Notes: generated from the letters alone by a model not told the origin. DNA of 7,239 bases from Bacillota bacterium (GCA_023393715.1 JAEXCD010000073.1:1-7239), one strand, 5' to 3'. Counted from the stretch's first letter, positions 1 to 6,139 are shown. Translations and numbers: made by a program.

Positions 1-1623
1 GTCGGACACTGTGAACGGTGCGGGACGGTGATTGAGCCGTTGCTGTCCAAGCAGTGGTTTGTATCGATGGATGCGCTGGCGCGTCCGGCGAAAAAGGCCG
101 TGGAGGAGGGGGCTGTGCGCCTGATTCCGCAGCGCTTTGACAAGATTTACCACAACTGGCTGGACAATATTCGCGACTGGTGCATTTCGCGTCAGCTTTG
201 GTGGGGGCACCGCATTCCGGTGTGGTACTGTGCGGATTGCGGGGAGATGACCGTCGCCGAAGAGCCGCCGACGCACTGCGCACACTGCGGCGGCACGCAC
301 CTGACGCAGGATGCCGACACGCTCGACACGTGGTTTTCCTCGGCGCTGTGGCCCTTTGCCACGCTGGGCTGGCCGGAAAAGACCCCGGATATGGAGAAAT
401 TTTTTCCGACGAATACGCTGGTGACCGGTTACGACATCCTCTTTTTCTGGGTGATCCGCATGATCTTCAGCTCCCTGCACCAAACGGGGAAGGCGCCCTT
501 TGAAAACGTCTATTTTACCGGCCTGATTCGCGACGATCAGGGGCGGAAGATGAGCAAATCTCTGGGCAACGGCATCGACCCTCTGGAGGTTATCAATCAG
601 TACGGAGCAGACGCGCTTCGCTTTACGCTCATCTCCGGAAATTCGCCGGGCAACGACATGCGTTACTACGATGAGCGCGTGCGCGCCAACCGCAACTTTG
701 CCAACAAGCTGTGGAATGCGACGCGATTTGTGCTGATGAATCTGGAGGACGGCGTCGATTATTCGCTGGATCGCGCCGCGCTTGATGTCGAGGATCGGTG
801 GATTCTGTCGCGCCTGAACGAGGTGCGCGAAACGCTGGACCGCAATCTGTCCAAATTTGAAATCGGGCTGGGCGCGGCGGCGCTGTATGATTTCGTCTGG
901 TTCCAGTTCTGCGATTGGTATGTGGAATTCGTCAAGCCGCGCCTGTATGGAGACGACGAGGTCAAAAAGCATGCGGCGGCCTCGACGCTGCTGTATGTGC
1001 TGAGCAATATCGTGCGGCTGCTGCATCCGTTCATGCCGTTTATTACGGAAGAGATTTGGTCTACGCTGCCCGGCACCGAGGGCAAAATCATCCATGCACC
1101 TTACCCGATGCCCTGCGGGGACGACTGTTATCCGGAGGAGGAGAAGGCGATAGAGCTGGCGATTGCAGCGATTACGGCGATTCGAAACGAACGCGCCCAA
1201 CGCGACATCGCGCCGTCGAAAAAGAGCCCGATCACGCTGTACTCGGCGGAGGAGGAGGTTCGCAGGCTGCTCGCTGCGATCGGTTACGAGTTTGAGCATC
1301 TCGCCGGGGCGAGCCGCGTTGCGGTCGTGGACGTCGATCCGACGCCGGACAATGCGGCCTGTCTCGTGCTTGACCGCATCAAAATCTATCTGTCGCTCGA
1401 GGGGCTGGTCGATTACGAAGCAGAGAAGGCAAAGCTGGAGAAGGATCTGCAGCATTGCCGCGGCGAGATCGAGCGGGCGCAGAAGCTTCTGGATAATGCC
1501 GGCTTCGTACAGCGCGCTCCGGAGGCCGTTGTACAAAAGGAGCGCGAGAAGCTGCAGGCGGCGCAAAAGCTCAGCGCCGAATTGGAACAGGCCATCGGGG
1601 AGCTTGTGGGCCGGATGAAATAA
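1..1623 (+). CDS. valS: Valyl-tRNA synthetase, C-terminal two-thirds (5' end outside window)
   Basis: Cytoplasmic class I aminoacyl-tRNA synthetase that charges tRNA-Val with valine. The frame is open from base 1, so the gene begins upstream; 540 residues are present against roughly 880 in the family, and the HIGH motif lies in the missing part. In fragment numbering, Cys4 and Cys7 (HCERC) and a second pair of knuckles, Cys77/Cys80 and Cys93/Cys96, look like the zinc ribbons seen in many Gram-positive ValS. The editing/catalytic junction DTWFSSALWPF and the KMSKS loop (residues 183-187, bases 547-561) are intact. An anticodon-binding helical domain follows, and the last 65 or so residues form the charged coiled-coil arm typical of ValS. 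The gene ends with TAA and is followed 22 bp later by a methyltransferase gene, probably co-transcribed. No damage is visible. Identification is essentially certain. Confidence 0.98.
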   Translation, partial: VGHCERCGTVIEPLLSKQWFVSMDALARPAKKAVEEGAVRLIPQRFDKIYHNWLDNIRDWCISRQLWWGHRIPVWYCADCGEMTVAEEPPTHCAHCGGTHLTQDADTLDTWFSSALWPFATLGWPEKTPDMEKFFPTNTLVTGYDILFFWVIRMIFSSLHQTGKAPFENVYFTGLIRDDQGRKMSKSLGNGIDPLEVINQYGADALRFTLISGNSPGNDMRYYDERVRANRNFANKLWNATRFVLMNLEDGVDYSLDRAALDVEDRWILSRLNEVRETLDRNLSKFEIGLGAAALYDFVWFQFCDWYVEFVKPRLYGDDEVKKHAAASTLLYVLSNIVRLLHPFMPFITEEIWSTLPGTEGKIIHAPYPMPCGDDCYPEEEKAIELAIAAITAIRNERAQRDIAPSKKSPITLYSAEEEVRRLLAAIGYEFEHLAGASRVAVVDVDPTPDNAACLVLDRIKIYLSLEGLVDYEAEKAKLEKDLQHCRGEIERAQKLLDNAGFVQRAPEAVVQKEREKLQAAQKLSAELEQAIGELVGRMK

Positions 1624-1645
1624 CCGCCGCGGAAGAGGAGCCGAT

Positions 1646-2374
1646 ATGTACGATCGTTTCAGTGAAATTTATGACCGTCTGGTGTTTGATATCGACTATG
1701 ATGCCTATGCCGCGCGCATTCTCCGGGAATTTGCGCTGCGCGGCGTACCGCGGGGCCGGTTGCTCGAGCTGGGCTGCGGTACGGGAAATCTGACGCTGCG
1801 CCTGAAGGAGCAGTTTCGGGAAATCATTGCGGTCGATCGCTCGGACGCCATGCTGTCCGTGGCGTGGAACAAGAGCGGGGGCGCTGAAAACATTCGCTGG
1901 CTTTGTCAGGATATCCGTGCATTGGACGTGCCGATCTGTGATGCGGCGGTGTCGCTGCTCGATACGATGAACTATCTCCTGTCGGAGGAGGAGCTGCGCG
2001 CGGCGTTTCAGCGCGTACACGACAGCCTTTCTCCGGGCGGCGTGTTTTGCTTCGACCTGAATACATCCAGGCGCTTAATTGAGGAAATCGGTGAGAATAC
2101 GTGGATTTATGAAACCGAAGGGATCTTCTATACCTGGGAAAGCGAGGTTTCCGGCGATATCGTCGATTTTCAGCTGACTTTCTTCGTCAAAGGCGAAGAC
2201 GGGCGATACGAGCGGATTGATGAGACGCAAACGCAGCGCTGTCATCGAATGGAGGATGTGTGCCGTCTGCTCGGGGAAATCGGCTTTCGGGATGTTCGCG
2301 TGGTCGATCTGGATACAGGGGAGGCTGCCTCGCCCGAAAGCCGCCGCCTGCTATTCAGCATGGTGCGGGCGTGA
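1646..2374 (+). CDS. Class I SAM-dependent methyltransferase, substrate unknown
   Basis: A 242-residue cytoplasmic methyltransferase with a Rossmann fold. Motif I is ELGCGTGN at residues 41-48 (SAM-binding glycine loop). The acidic residue closing strand 2 is Asp64 in IAVDRSD, and Asp89 in CQDIRAL fits the adenine-contacting position. CDAAVSLLDTMNYL (98-111) is the strand-4 region, and LSPGGVFCFDLNT (128-140) is the usual post-motif. The start ATG has GGAAGAGGAG just upstream and lies 22 bp after valS, suggesting one transcript. The family resembles the small YqeM-like methyltransferases of Bacillota, but nothing in the sequence shows whether the substrate is RNA, protein or a small molecule. 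The C-terminal half (150-242) carries the substrate-binding beta strands and has no motif I recognise. No clear terminator follows. Confidence 0.93.
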   Translation: MYDRFSEIYDRLVFDIDYDAYAARILREFALRGVPRGRLLELGCGTGNLTLRLKEQFREIIAVDRSDAMLSVAWNKSGGAENIRWLCQDIRALDVPICDAAVSLLDTMNYLLSEEELRAAFQRVHDSLSPGGVFCFDLNTSRRLIEEIGENTWIYETEGIFYTWESEVSGDIVDFQLTFFVKGEDGRYERIDETQTQRCHRMEDVCRLLGEIGFRDVRVVDLDTGEAASPESRRLLFSMVRA

Positions 2375-2565
2375 TTTTTCAGCGCGGTGCGAGTGCGAAT
2401 TTTCGCTGCGTCGTGGTCGCGAGGGTGGTTTGAAGAGGAGCTTCGCTTTCACATAATTTACCTTCGGTACGGCACGGTCACTAAGGTGGTGCAGACGTGC
2501 ATTTTTCGCATATGGGCGTGCACGATGCACATCGATATCCTTCTTCTCGGAATGCGGTAAATAAA

Positions 2566-2594
2566 TTGACACCCCCATGCGCTCGTGCTATGAT
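2566..2594 (+). promoter_or_regulatory. Strong sigma-A promoter for the cold-shock gene
   Basis: The -35 TTGACA (2566-2571) is perfect. After a 17-bp spacer comes the -10 TATGAT (2589-2594), preceded by the extended element TGC (2586-2588). Transcription should start at about 2601, giving a leader of about 40 nt. This is the best match to consensus in the window and fits a highly expressed small RNA-binding protein. Confidence 0.9.
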
Positions 2595-2600
2595 GAATGG

Positions 2601-2617
2601 GTAGTTATCTTGACTAC
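2601..2617 (+). promoter_or_regulatory. Small hairpin at the predicted 5' end of csp mRNA
   Basis: GTAGT (2601-2605) pairs with ACTAC (2613-2617), with a possible U-G pair inside and a loop of about 5 nt. It falls at the predicted transcription start, where a 5' stem can protect an mRNA from decay. The stem is only 5-6 bp, so a functional role is inferred and not demonstrated. Confidence 0.4.
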
Positions 2618-2640
2618 GATCGAAAACGTGGAGGAAAGCA

Positions 2641-2844
2641 ATGGTAAAAGGTACAGTAAAATGGTTTAGCGCAACGAAGGGATACGGATTCCTTTCGACA
2701 GAAGATGGAAAAGACGTATTTGTACATTTCAGCGCACTGCCCAATACGGGTGAGTTCCGTACCCTCGACGAGGGACAGAAGGTGGAGTTCGAAATCACCG
2801 AGGGAGCCAAGGGGCCCCAGGCGGCGAACGTCATCACGCTCTAA
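2641..2844 (+). CDS. Cold-shock domain protein (CspA/CspB family)
   Basis: A 67-residue single cold-shock-domain protein, the normal family length. It is a five-stranded OB-fold beta barrel that binds single-stranded RNA and DNA and acts in the cytoplasm as an RNA chaperone. RNP1 is KGYGFL (13-18) and RNP2 is VFVHF (26-30). The aromatic surface residues Trp8, Phe9, Tyr15, Phe17, Phe27, His29 and Phe30 are all present, and the end GPQAANV is typical. Tyr15 replaces the more common Phe, a conservative change. The SD GGAGGA (2630-2635) lies 5 bp before the ATG. The gene has its own strong promoter and terminator, so it is monocistronic. Bacteria usually carry several csp paralogues, so I give no letter. 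Confidence 0.97.
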   Translation: MVKGTVKWFSATKGYGFLSTEDGKDVFVHFSALPNTGEFRTLDEGQKVEFEITEGAKGPQAANVITL

Positions 2845-2856
2845 TCTGTATAGATC

Positions 2857-2882
2857 AGGCCTCCCGAAAGGGAGGCTTTTTT
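2857..2882 (+). terminator. Rho-independent terminator of csp
   Basis: Stem GCCTCCC (2859-2865), GAAA tetraloop (2866-2869) and GGGAGGC (2870-2876), followed by six T residues. It lies 12 bp after the csp stop codon. The 7-bp GC-rich stem with a GNRA loop predicts efficient termination, separating csp from hslO. Confidence 0.95.
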
Positions 2883-2909
2883 CGTCTGGCCGTCATGTTA
2901 TGATGCGTA

Positions 2910-2918
2910 TGTTATAAT
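2910..2918 (+). promoter_or_regulatory. Extended -10 promoter for hslO
   Basis: TGT followed by a perfect TATAAT (2913-2918) forms an extended -10 element. The -35 region at the right distance (CCGTCA, 2890-2895) matches poorly. A second, similar TGT-TATGAT lies 14 bp upstream (2896-2904). The predicted start at about 2925 gives a short leader before the hslO SD. Confidence 0.7.
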
Positions 2919-2953
2919 ATCGGAAGGAACAAACGGGAGACGGGGAGGACAAT

Positions 2954-3853
2954 ATGACGGATACCATTCTTCGGGCAGTCGATGAAAAGGGCTGTTTTCG
3001 ATTTCATTTTGCAAAAACGACCGATGTAGTGGAGGAGCTGCGCAGACTGCACGAATGCTCGCCAACGGCGACCGCAGCGATGGGACGCGCGGCAACGATT
3101 ACAGCCATGCTGGGCATGGACCTCAAAAGCGAGGGCGAGTCGATTACCCTGCAGATTCGCGGCGACGGTCCGGGCAGTCCGGTGATTGCCGTGTGCGATC
3201 GCCCCGGAACGGTGCGGTGCTCTTCGGGCAATCCGTCGGCGGATGTGGCAAGCAGGCCGGACGGTCATTTGGATGTCGGCGCATGGATCGGCCGGGACGG
3301 ACAGCTCGCGGTGATCAAGGGCTATGAGCTGAAGGATCCCTTTGTCGGAATTACCGAGCTGTGCAGCGGGGAGATCGCCGAGGATGTGGCGCATTATTTC
3401 TACTATTCCGAGCAGACGCCAACGGTCGTCATGCTTGGCGTGCTGGTCGAGCGCGACCGCAGCTGCGCGGCGTCCGGAGGGCTATTGATTCAGGCGCTGC
3501 CCGATGCGGACGACGCAGATTTGCAGAAGATGCAGGAGGCTGTCGATCAGCTGCCGCCTGTGTCGGAGCTGATACAGCGAGGGGAAAATCCGGCGTCCAT
3601 TCTGACGCATTTTTTCAGCGCATTTGCGCCGCGGATCCTGGATGAGACCGAGGTTCGGTATGAATGCAGCTGCAGCAGAGAAAAAATGGAACGCGTGCTG
3701 GCGTCATTGCCGGGAAAAGATGTCGTCGAAATGGCGGAGGAGGACGGCGGCGCAGAAATCGTATGTCAATTCTGCAATAAAAAATATCCGTTCAGCGCCG
3801 AGGAGCTCATGGCGCTGCCCAACGTTCGAACCAATGAGGAGATGAAGCCGTGA
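2954..3853 (+). CDS. hslO: Redox-regulated chaperone Hsp33
   Basis: A 299-residue cytoplasmic holdase, close to the usual 290-295. When reduced, Hsp33 binds zinc and is inactive. Oxidation, especially with heat, forms disulfides in the C-terminal switch, releases zinc, and activates binding of unfolding proteins. The zinc ligands are all present: Cys238-x-Cys240 (ECSCS) and Cys271-x-x-Cys274 (VCQFCNKKY). The N-terminal domain carries family hallmarks: SPTATAAMGRA near 36-46, IRGDGPG at 68-74, and the GYELKDPFVG region at 123-132. SGEIAEDVAHYFYYSEQTP at 138-156 forms part of the helical substrate-binding region. There are six further cysteines (14, 35, 81, 89, 137, 171), more than in the E. 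coli protein. The SD GGAGGA (2944-2949) is 4 bp before the ATG. The stop codon overlaps the start of the next gene. Confidence 0.98.
   Translation: MTDTILRAVDEKGCFRFHFAKTTDVVEELRRLHECSPTATAAMGRAATITAMLGMDLKSEGESITLQIRGDGPGSPVIAVCDRPGTVRCSSGNPSADVASRPDGHLDVGAWIGRDGQLAVIKGYELKDPFVGITELCSGEIAEDVAHYFYYSEQTPTVVMLGVLVERDRSCAASGGLLIQALPDADDADLQKMQEAVDQLPPVSELIQRGENPASILTHFFSAFAPRILDETEVRYECSCSREKMERVLASLPGKDVVEMAEEDGGAEIVCQFCNKKYPFSAEELMALPNVRTNEEMKP
3836..3841 (+). promoter_or_regulatory. Ribosome binding site fixing the GTG start of the lipoprotein gene
   Basis: GAGGAG lies 8 bp before the GTG at 3850, inside the 3' end of hslO. The nearby ATG at 3842 is in the hslO frame, and no other in-frame start lies ahead of the signal peptide, so the GTG overlapping the TGA (GTGA) is the credible start. 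Confidence 0.8.
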
Positions 3854-4782
3854 GAATCGGAGATGCCGGAAAAAGATCTCTGCGCGGGCTACTGATTTTT
3901 GGGGGCCTGTTCCTGCTCGCAGGGTGCGGCGGCACGAGCAATGTCGTCGCCTCGCTGAACGATCGCATTATTACGCGCGAGGAGCTGGACAAGGCCGATC
4001 AGCTCTTTTCCGCGGTCGCACAGGCTACGGAGGATGCAACCGACGAATTGACGCGAAAAAAGGAAGTTCTTCGTCAGCTGGTTTATGAAGAGGTGATTCA
4101 GCAGGACAAGAGTCTGTCCGGTTACGCCGCAACGGCAGACGCACAGCGGCGTTTTACGGAAATCAAGGAAGCCCTCGGCGGGGATAAGGGATTTCAGGCG
4201 CAGCTGAAGGGCTTTTCCGTTACGGAGGCGGAGCTGCTTCAATCTCTGGAAAAGCAGGCGCTCGCGGCGGAGCATCGCCGCCGGTACGACGAGCTTCACC
4301 CGGCGGACGATGAAACACTTCTGAAATTTTTCCAGAAAAATCCCCGGAAGTACAGCATGGTGACCTATGAGGATATCATGGTTCCGACGAGAAGCGAGGC
4401 CGCCGATATCAGGAAGGAGCTCTCGGGGGATTCGGAATTTGCAGTGCTTCAGGAGCGATATAATAATGATCTGTTCGATTCGACCTCAGCGCTGCGCGTC
4501 GAAAAGACAAAAGTCGGGGACGGTGTGCTTTTCACAGAGGAGATCCTGCAGCAGGAGCTGAATGAACCGGTGATCCACTACGAAGAGGGGCGCTATCATG
4601 TCGTTCTCGTTTTGGAACGCATAGACGATTTCGCGACGCTGCGCGATCACATCAAAGCGTGTTATCTCGATCAGCAGTATCAAAGCTACATCAAAACCCT
4701 CTGTCAGGACGCTCATTTGCGGCTGTATTACGACCGAATTGCCTCTCCGAAAGCGAAAACAGAGGGCCAAAGTGGGAAATAA
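3850..4782 (+). CDS. PrsA/SurA-like lipoprotein (probable extracytoplasmic foldase)
   Basis: A 310-residue secreted lipoprotein. Residues 1-25 form a lipoprotein signal peptide: basic start, hydrophobic LLIFGGLFLLAG, and lipobox L-A-G-C with Cys26 as the lipid-modified residue. VVASLNDRIITREELDKA (32-49) is the classic opening of SurA N-terminal/PrsA proteins, followed by helices to about residue 160. The segment 160-265 sits where PrsA has its parvulin domain: FQKNPRKYSMVTYEDIMVP resembles the first strand and EEGRYHVVLVLERI the last. The usual GGDLG loop is not visible, and VGDGVLF is only a faint echo, so isomerase activity is doubtful. PrsA-type proteins help exported proteins fold on the outer face of the membrane; that role is inferred here. 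The GTGA overlap with hslO implies translational coupling. I see no terminator after it. Confidence 0.8.
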   Translation: MRIGDAGKRSLRGLLIFGGLFLLAGCGGTSNVVASLNDRIITREELDKADQLFSAVAQATEDATDELTRKKEVLRQLVYEEVIQQDKSLSGYAATADAQRRFTEIKEALGGDKGFQAQLKGFSVTEAELLQSLEKQALAAEHRRRYDELHPADDETLLKFFQKNPRKYSMVTYEDIMVPTRSEAADIRKELSGDSEFAVLQERYNNDLFDSTSALRVEKTKVGDGVLFTEEILQQELNEPVIHYEEGRYHVVLVLERIDDFATLRDHIKACYLDQQYQSYIKTLCQDAHLRLYYDRIASPKAKTEGQSGK

Positions 4783-4815
4783 ATTCGCAAACCCGCAGAA
4801 AATAGCGATAAACAG

Positions 4816-4843
4816 TTGATTCGTACTCGACTTCTGATATAAT
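4816..4843 (+). promoter_or_regulatory. Promoter for the HU gene
   Basis: The -35 TTGATT (4816-4821), a 16-bp spacer and a perfect -10 TATAAT (4838-4843), with the extended element TGA at 4835-4837. The predicted start at about 4850 gives a leader of about 48 nt ending in a strong SD. The promoter is flanked by AATAGCG (4801-4807) and its reverse complement CGCTATT (4864-4870). Confidence 0.88.
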
Positions 4844-4897
4844 TAGGGTACAGTTTTGTTTGGCGCTATTATTAAGTGTGCACTTTAGGAGGAAAAA

Positions 4898-5176
4898 ATG
4901 AACAAATCCGAATTGATCGCAAAGATTGCGGAAAAGAGTGAGTTGAACAAGGCACAGGCGACGCGTGCGCTGGATGCTTTTATCGGATCGGTTGAGCAGG
5001 CATTGGTCGATGGCGAAAAGGTCCAGTTGGTTGGCTTCGGTACGTTTGAGGTTCGCGAGCGCAAGGCACGCGAAGGAAGAAACCCGCGCAACCCGAAGGA
5101 AACCATCGAGATTCCGGCATCGAAGGCTCCGGTCTTCAAGGCTGGCAAGAGCTTGAAGGAAGTTGTCAACAAGTAA
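4898..5176 (+). CDS. hup: DNA-binding protein HU
   Basis: A 92-residue histone-like protein of the HU/IHF family (usual length 90). It dimerises and bends DNA non-specifically, compacting the nucleoid and assisting replication and repair. MNKSELIAKIAEKSELNKAQ is the typical helical start. GFGTFEVRERKAREGRNPRNP (46-66) carries the family signature and the DNA-intercalating arm, with Pro63 as the expected intercalating proline. IPASKAPVFKAGKSLKEVVN is the usual end. The SD AGGAGG (4887-4892) lies 5 bp before the ATG. Its own promoter and terminator make it monocistronic. IHF is unlikely, because a single short homodimeric form like this is the rule in Bacillota. Confidence 0.98.
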   Translation: MNKSELIAKIAEKSELNKAQATRALDAFIGSVEQALVDGEKVQLVGFGTFEVRERKAREGRNPRNPKETIEIPASKAPVFKAGKSLKEVVNK

Positions 5177-5190
5177 GCGTGTGGAGTTCA

Positions 5191-5217
5191 AAGGGAAGGC
5201 GCAAGCCTTCCTTTTTT
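5191..5217 (+). terminator. Rho-independent terminator of the HU gene
   Basis: GGAAGGC (5194-5200), GCAA tetraloop (5201-5204) and GCCTTCC (5205-5211), then six T residues. A-rich bases before the stem could extend the pairing. The architecture (7-bp stem, GNRA loop, T6) is the same as in the csp terminator. The T-tract runs straight into the tandem repeats that follow. Confidence 0.95.
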
Positions 5218-5273
5218 ATTGAAGCATTTTCATTGAAGTATTTTTATTGAACCGTTGCGATTGAACCGTCGCG
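5218..5273 (+). repeat. Four tandem 14-bp units beginning ATTGAA
   Basis: Units are 5218-5231 (ATTGAAGCATTTTC), 5232-5245 (ATTGAAGTATTTTT), 5246-5259 (ATTGAACCGTTGCG) and 5260-5273 (ATTGAACCGTCGCG). Units 1 and 2 differ at two positions, and so do units 3 and 4 at one; the two pairs share ATTGAA but differ in base composition, AT-rich then GC-rich. The array lies between the HU terminator and the membrane-protein gene, outside any gene I accept. A weak promoter-like pair, TTGAAG (5219-5224), 17 bp, TTTTAT (5242-5247), lies inside it. Confidence 0.85.
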
Positions 5274-5314
5274 CGGTGCGGCGGCGCTCAGATGCGGCAC
5301 GGAAAGGAAAGATT

Positions 5315-6139
5315 ATGCGGCGAAAACCGACAGAAGGCGGCAAAAGGGAATATGTTCGTGAGGCGGGACTTTTTCGCGCCAACCGAGACGGGCTGATGCA
5401 GATCAGCTTTGCGCTTGCGCTGTGCTACCTGCTCCATTTGCTGGAACAGGGGATGCTGCTGTACCTCTGGGAACGCGTCGCTCAGGCGGAACGCCTTCTT
5501 CCGTGGCTGATGGCGTTCTTCCCGTTAAACATGGCCTTCGTCGCCTGCTTGCTGAAGCTTCTTTTTCCGGATCGCCGCCCGGCGTCCCCCGTCGAACACA
5601 CGCTCCGGGCGTGGCGCCCGATGCTCTTTGCCCTTTTCAGCGCGGCCGCTTTCTGGGCGCTGGCCTTTCTCACGCAGGAGAATCTGCAGCCGATTCTTTT
5701 GGAGCGGCTGGGACAATCGGCGATGTTCTATGCGATCCAGCTGATTTGCGATTCCGTGGGGGTTGCCGTTTTGGGCAGCTTTGTGCTCCGGCAATGCAGG
5801 GAGCTGTCCTTTTTTGCAAAACGGGGAAAGGCCTCCATCGCCATGACGGCGCTCGCCGTTGCGCTCGCAGAGGCGACAACGCGCTCCTTTGCCGACGCCG
5901 CATCCGCCATTACCGTCTTTTGCCGTCTGATGCTCGTGTTCTCCTTCGTTTCTTATTCGAAAAAAGAGTGGCATTTTTTTGCGGTAAACACCCTTCTCTT
6001 TGTGCTGTTTGTGATCTTTCCTCAGCTTGAAGCAAACGCGGTGATGATGGTGACGGCTGCTCTCCTCGCGCTGTATTTGACCTTTTCCGATCATGGCAGC
6101 TGGTGGCGGGGACAAAGAGACGGCGGACGTGTTTATTGA
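5315..6139 (+). CDS. Multi-pass membrane protein of unknown function
   Basis: I do not recognise this 274-residue protein. After a basic, cytoplasmic-looking N-terminus (residues 1-27), hydrophobic segments appear at about 28-52, 61-84, 101-120, 136-160, 173-186, 194-213, 221-236 and 240-257, so some six to eight membrane spans. A short hydrophilic tail follows. Charged loops such as FPDRRPASPVEHTLRAWRP (84-102), RQCRELSFFAKRGK (159-172) and SYSKKEWH (213-220) suggest positive-inside loops. There is no transporter, kinase or protease motif. The ATG at 5315 is chosen because GGAAAGGA (5301-5308) sits 6 bp upstream; an in-frame TTG at 5255 would add 20 Arg-rich residues but has no SD and lies inside the tandem repeat. 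The HU terminator upstream and a metal regulator gene downstream give no firm clue to function. Confidence 0.8.
   Translation: MRRKPTEGGKREYVREAGLFRANRDGLMQISFALALCYLLHLLEQGMLLYLWERVAQAERLLPWLMAFFPLNMAFVACLLKLLFPDRRPASPVEHTLRAWRPMLFALFSAAAFWALAFLTQENLQPILLERLGQSAMFYAIQLICDSVGVAVLGSFVLRQCRELSFFAKRGKASIAMTALAVALAEATTRSFADAASAITVFCRLMLVFSFVSYSKKEWHFFAVNTLLFVLFVIFPQLEANAVMMVTAALLALYLTFSDHGSWWRGQRDGGRVY

Larger units (their letters stand above)
2375..2640 (+). other. Non-coding stretch between methyltransferase and csp, with inverted repeats
   Basis: These 266 bp hold no credible gene. Visible elements are: a bulged hairpin GCAC(GGT)CAC-TAAG-GTGGTGC at 2472-2492; a perfect inverted repeat GTGCA-CGA-TGCAC at 2518-2530, overlapping a competing CGAT-GCAC-ATCG stem at 2523-2534; a weak promoter-like pair TTGAAG (2430-2435), 16 bp, CATAAT (2452-2457); and the strong csp promoter near the 3' end. 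I see no T-tract terminator for the preceding gene. If the weak upstream promoter is real, the csp mRNA would have an alternative structured leader of about 175 nt. Confidence 0.45.

Noticed and set aside
1571..2020. A 149-codon minus-strand open frame over the valS end and methyltransferase start
   Set aside because: It is antisense to two well-supported genes and shows no motif or ribosome binding site.
2401..2450. Terminator of the methyltransferase gene
   Set aside because: GCGAA-TT-TTCGC (2396-2407) and GAAG...CTTC (2432-2444) are short stems with no following T-tract.
2472..2534. tRNA or known riboswitch in the csp leader
   Set aside because: The stems are short, no cloverleaf or T-loop GTTCGA motif is seen, and no riboswitch core I know matches.
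2351..2578. A 75-codon minus-strand open frame filling most of the methyltransferase-csp spacer
   Set aside because: Its start lies within the csp promoter, I see no convincing SD, and the His/Arg/Ser-rich translation looks random.
2912..3394. A 160-codon minus-strand open frame within hslO
   Set aside because: The plus strand encodes an unmistakable Hsp33; the antisense translation has no recognisable domain.
5218..5273. CRISPR array
   Set aside because: Units are 14 bp with no unique spacers between them, and no cas gene is present.
5255..5317. TTG start extending the membrane protein by 20 residues
   Set aside because: There is no SD before it, it falls within the 14-bp repeat array, and the ATG at 5315 has a good SD.
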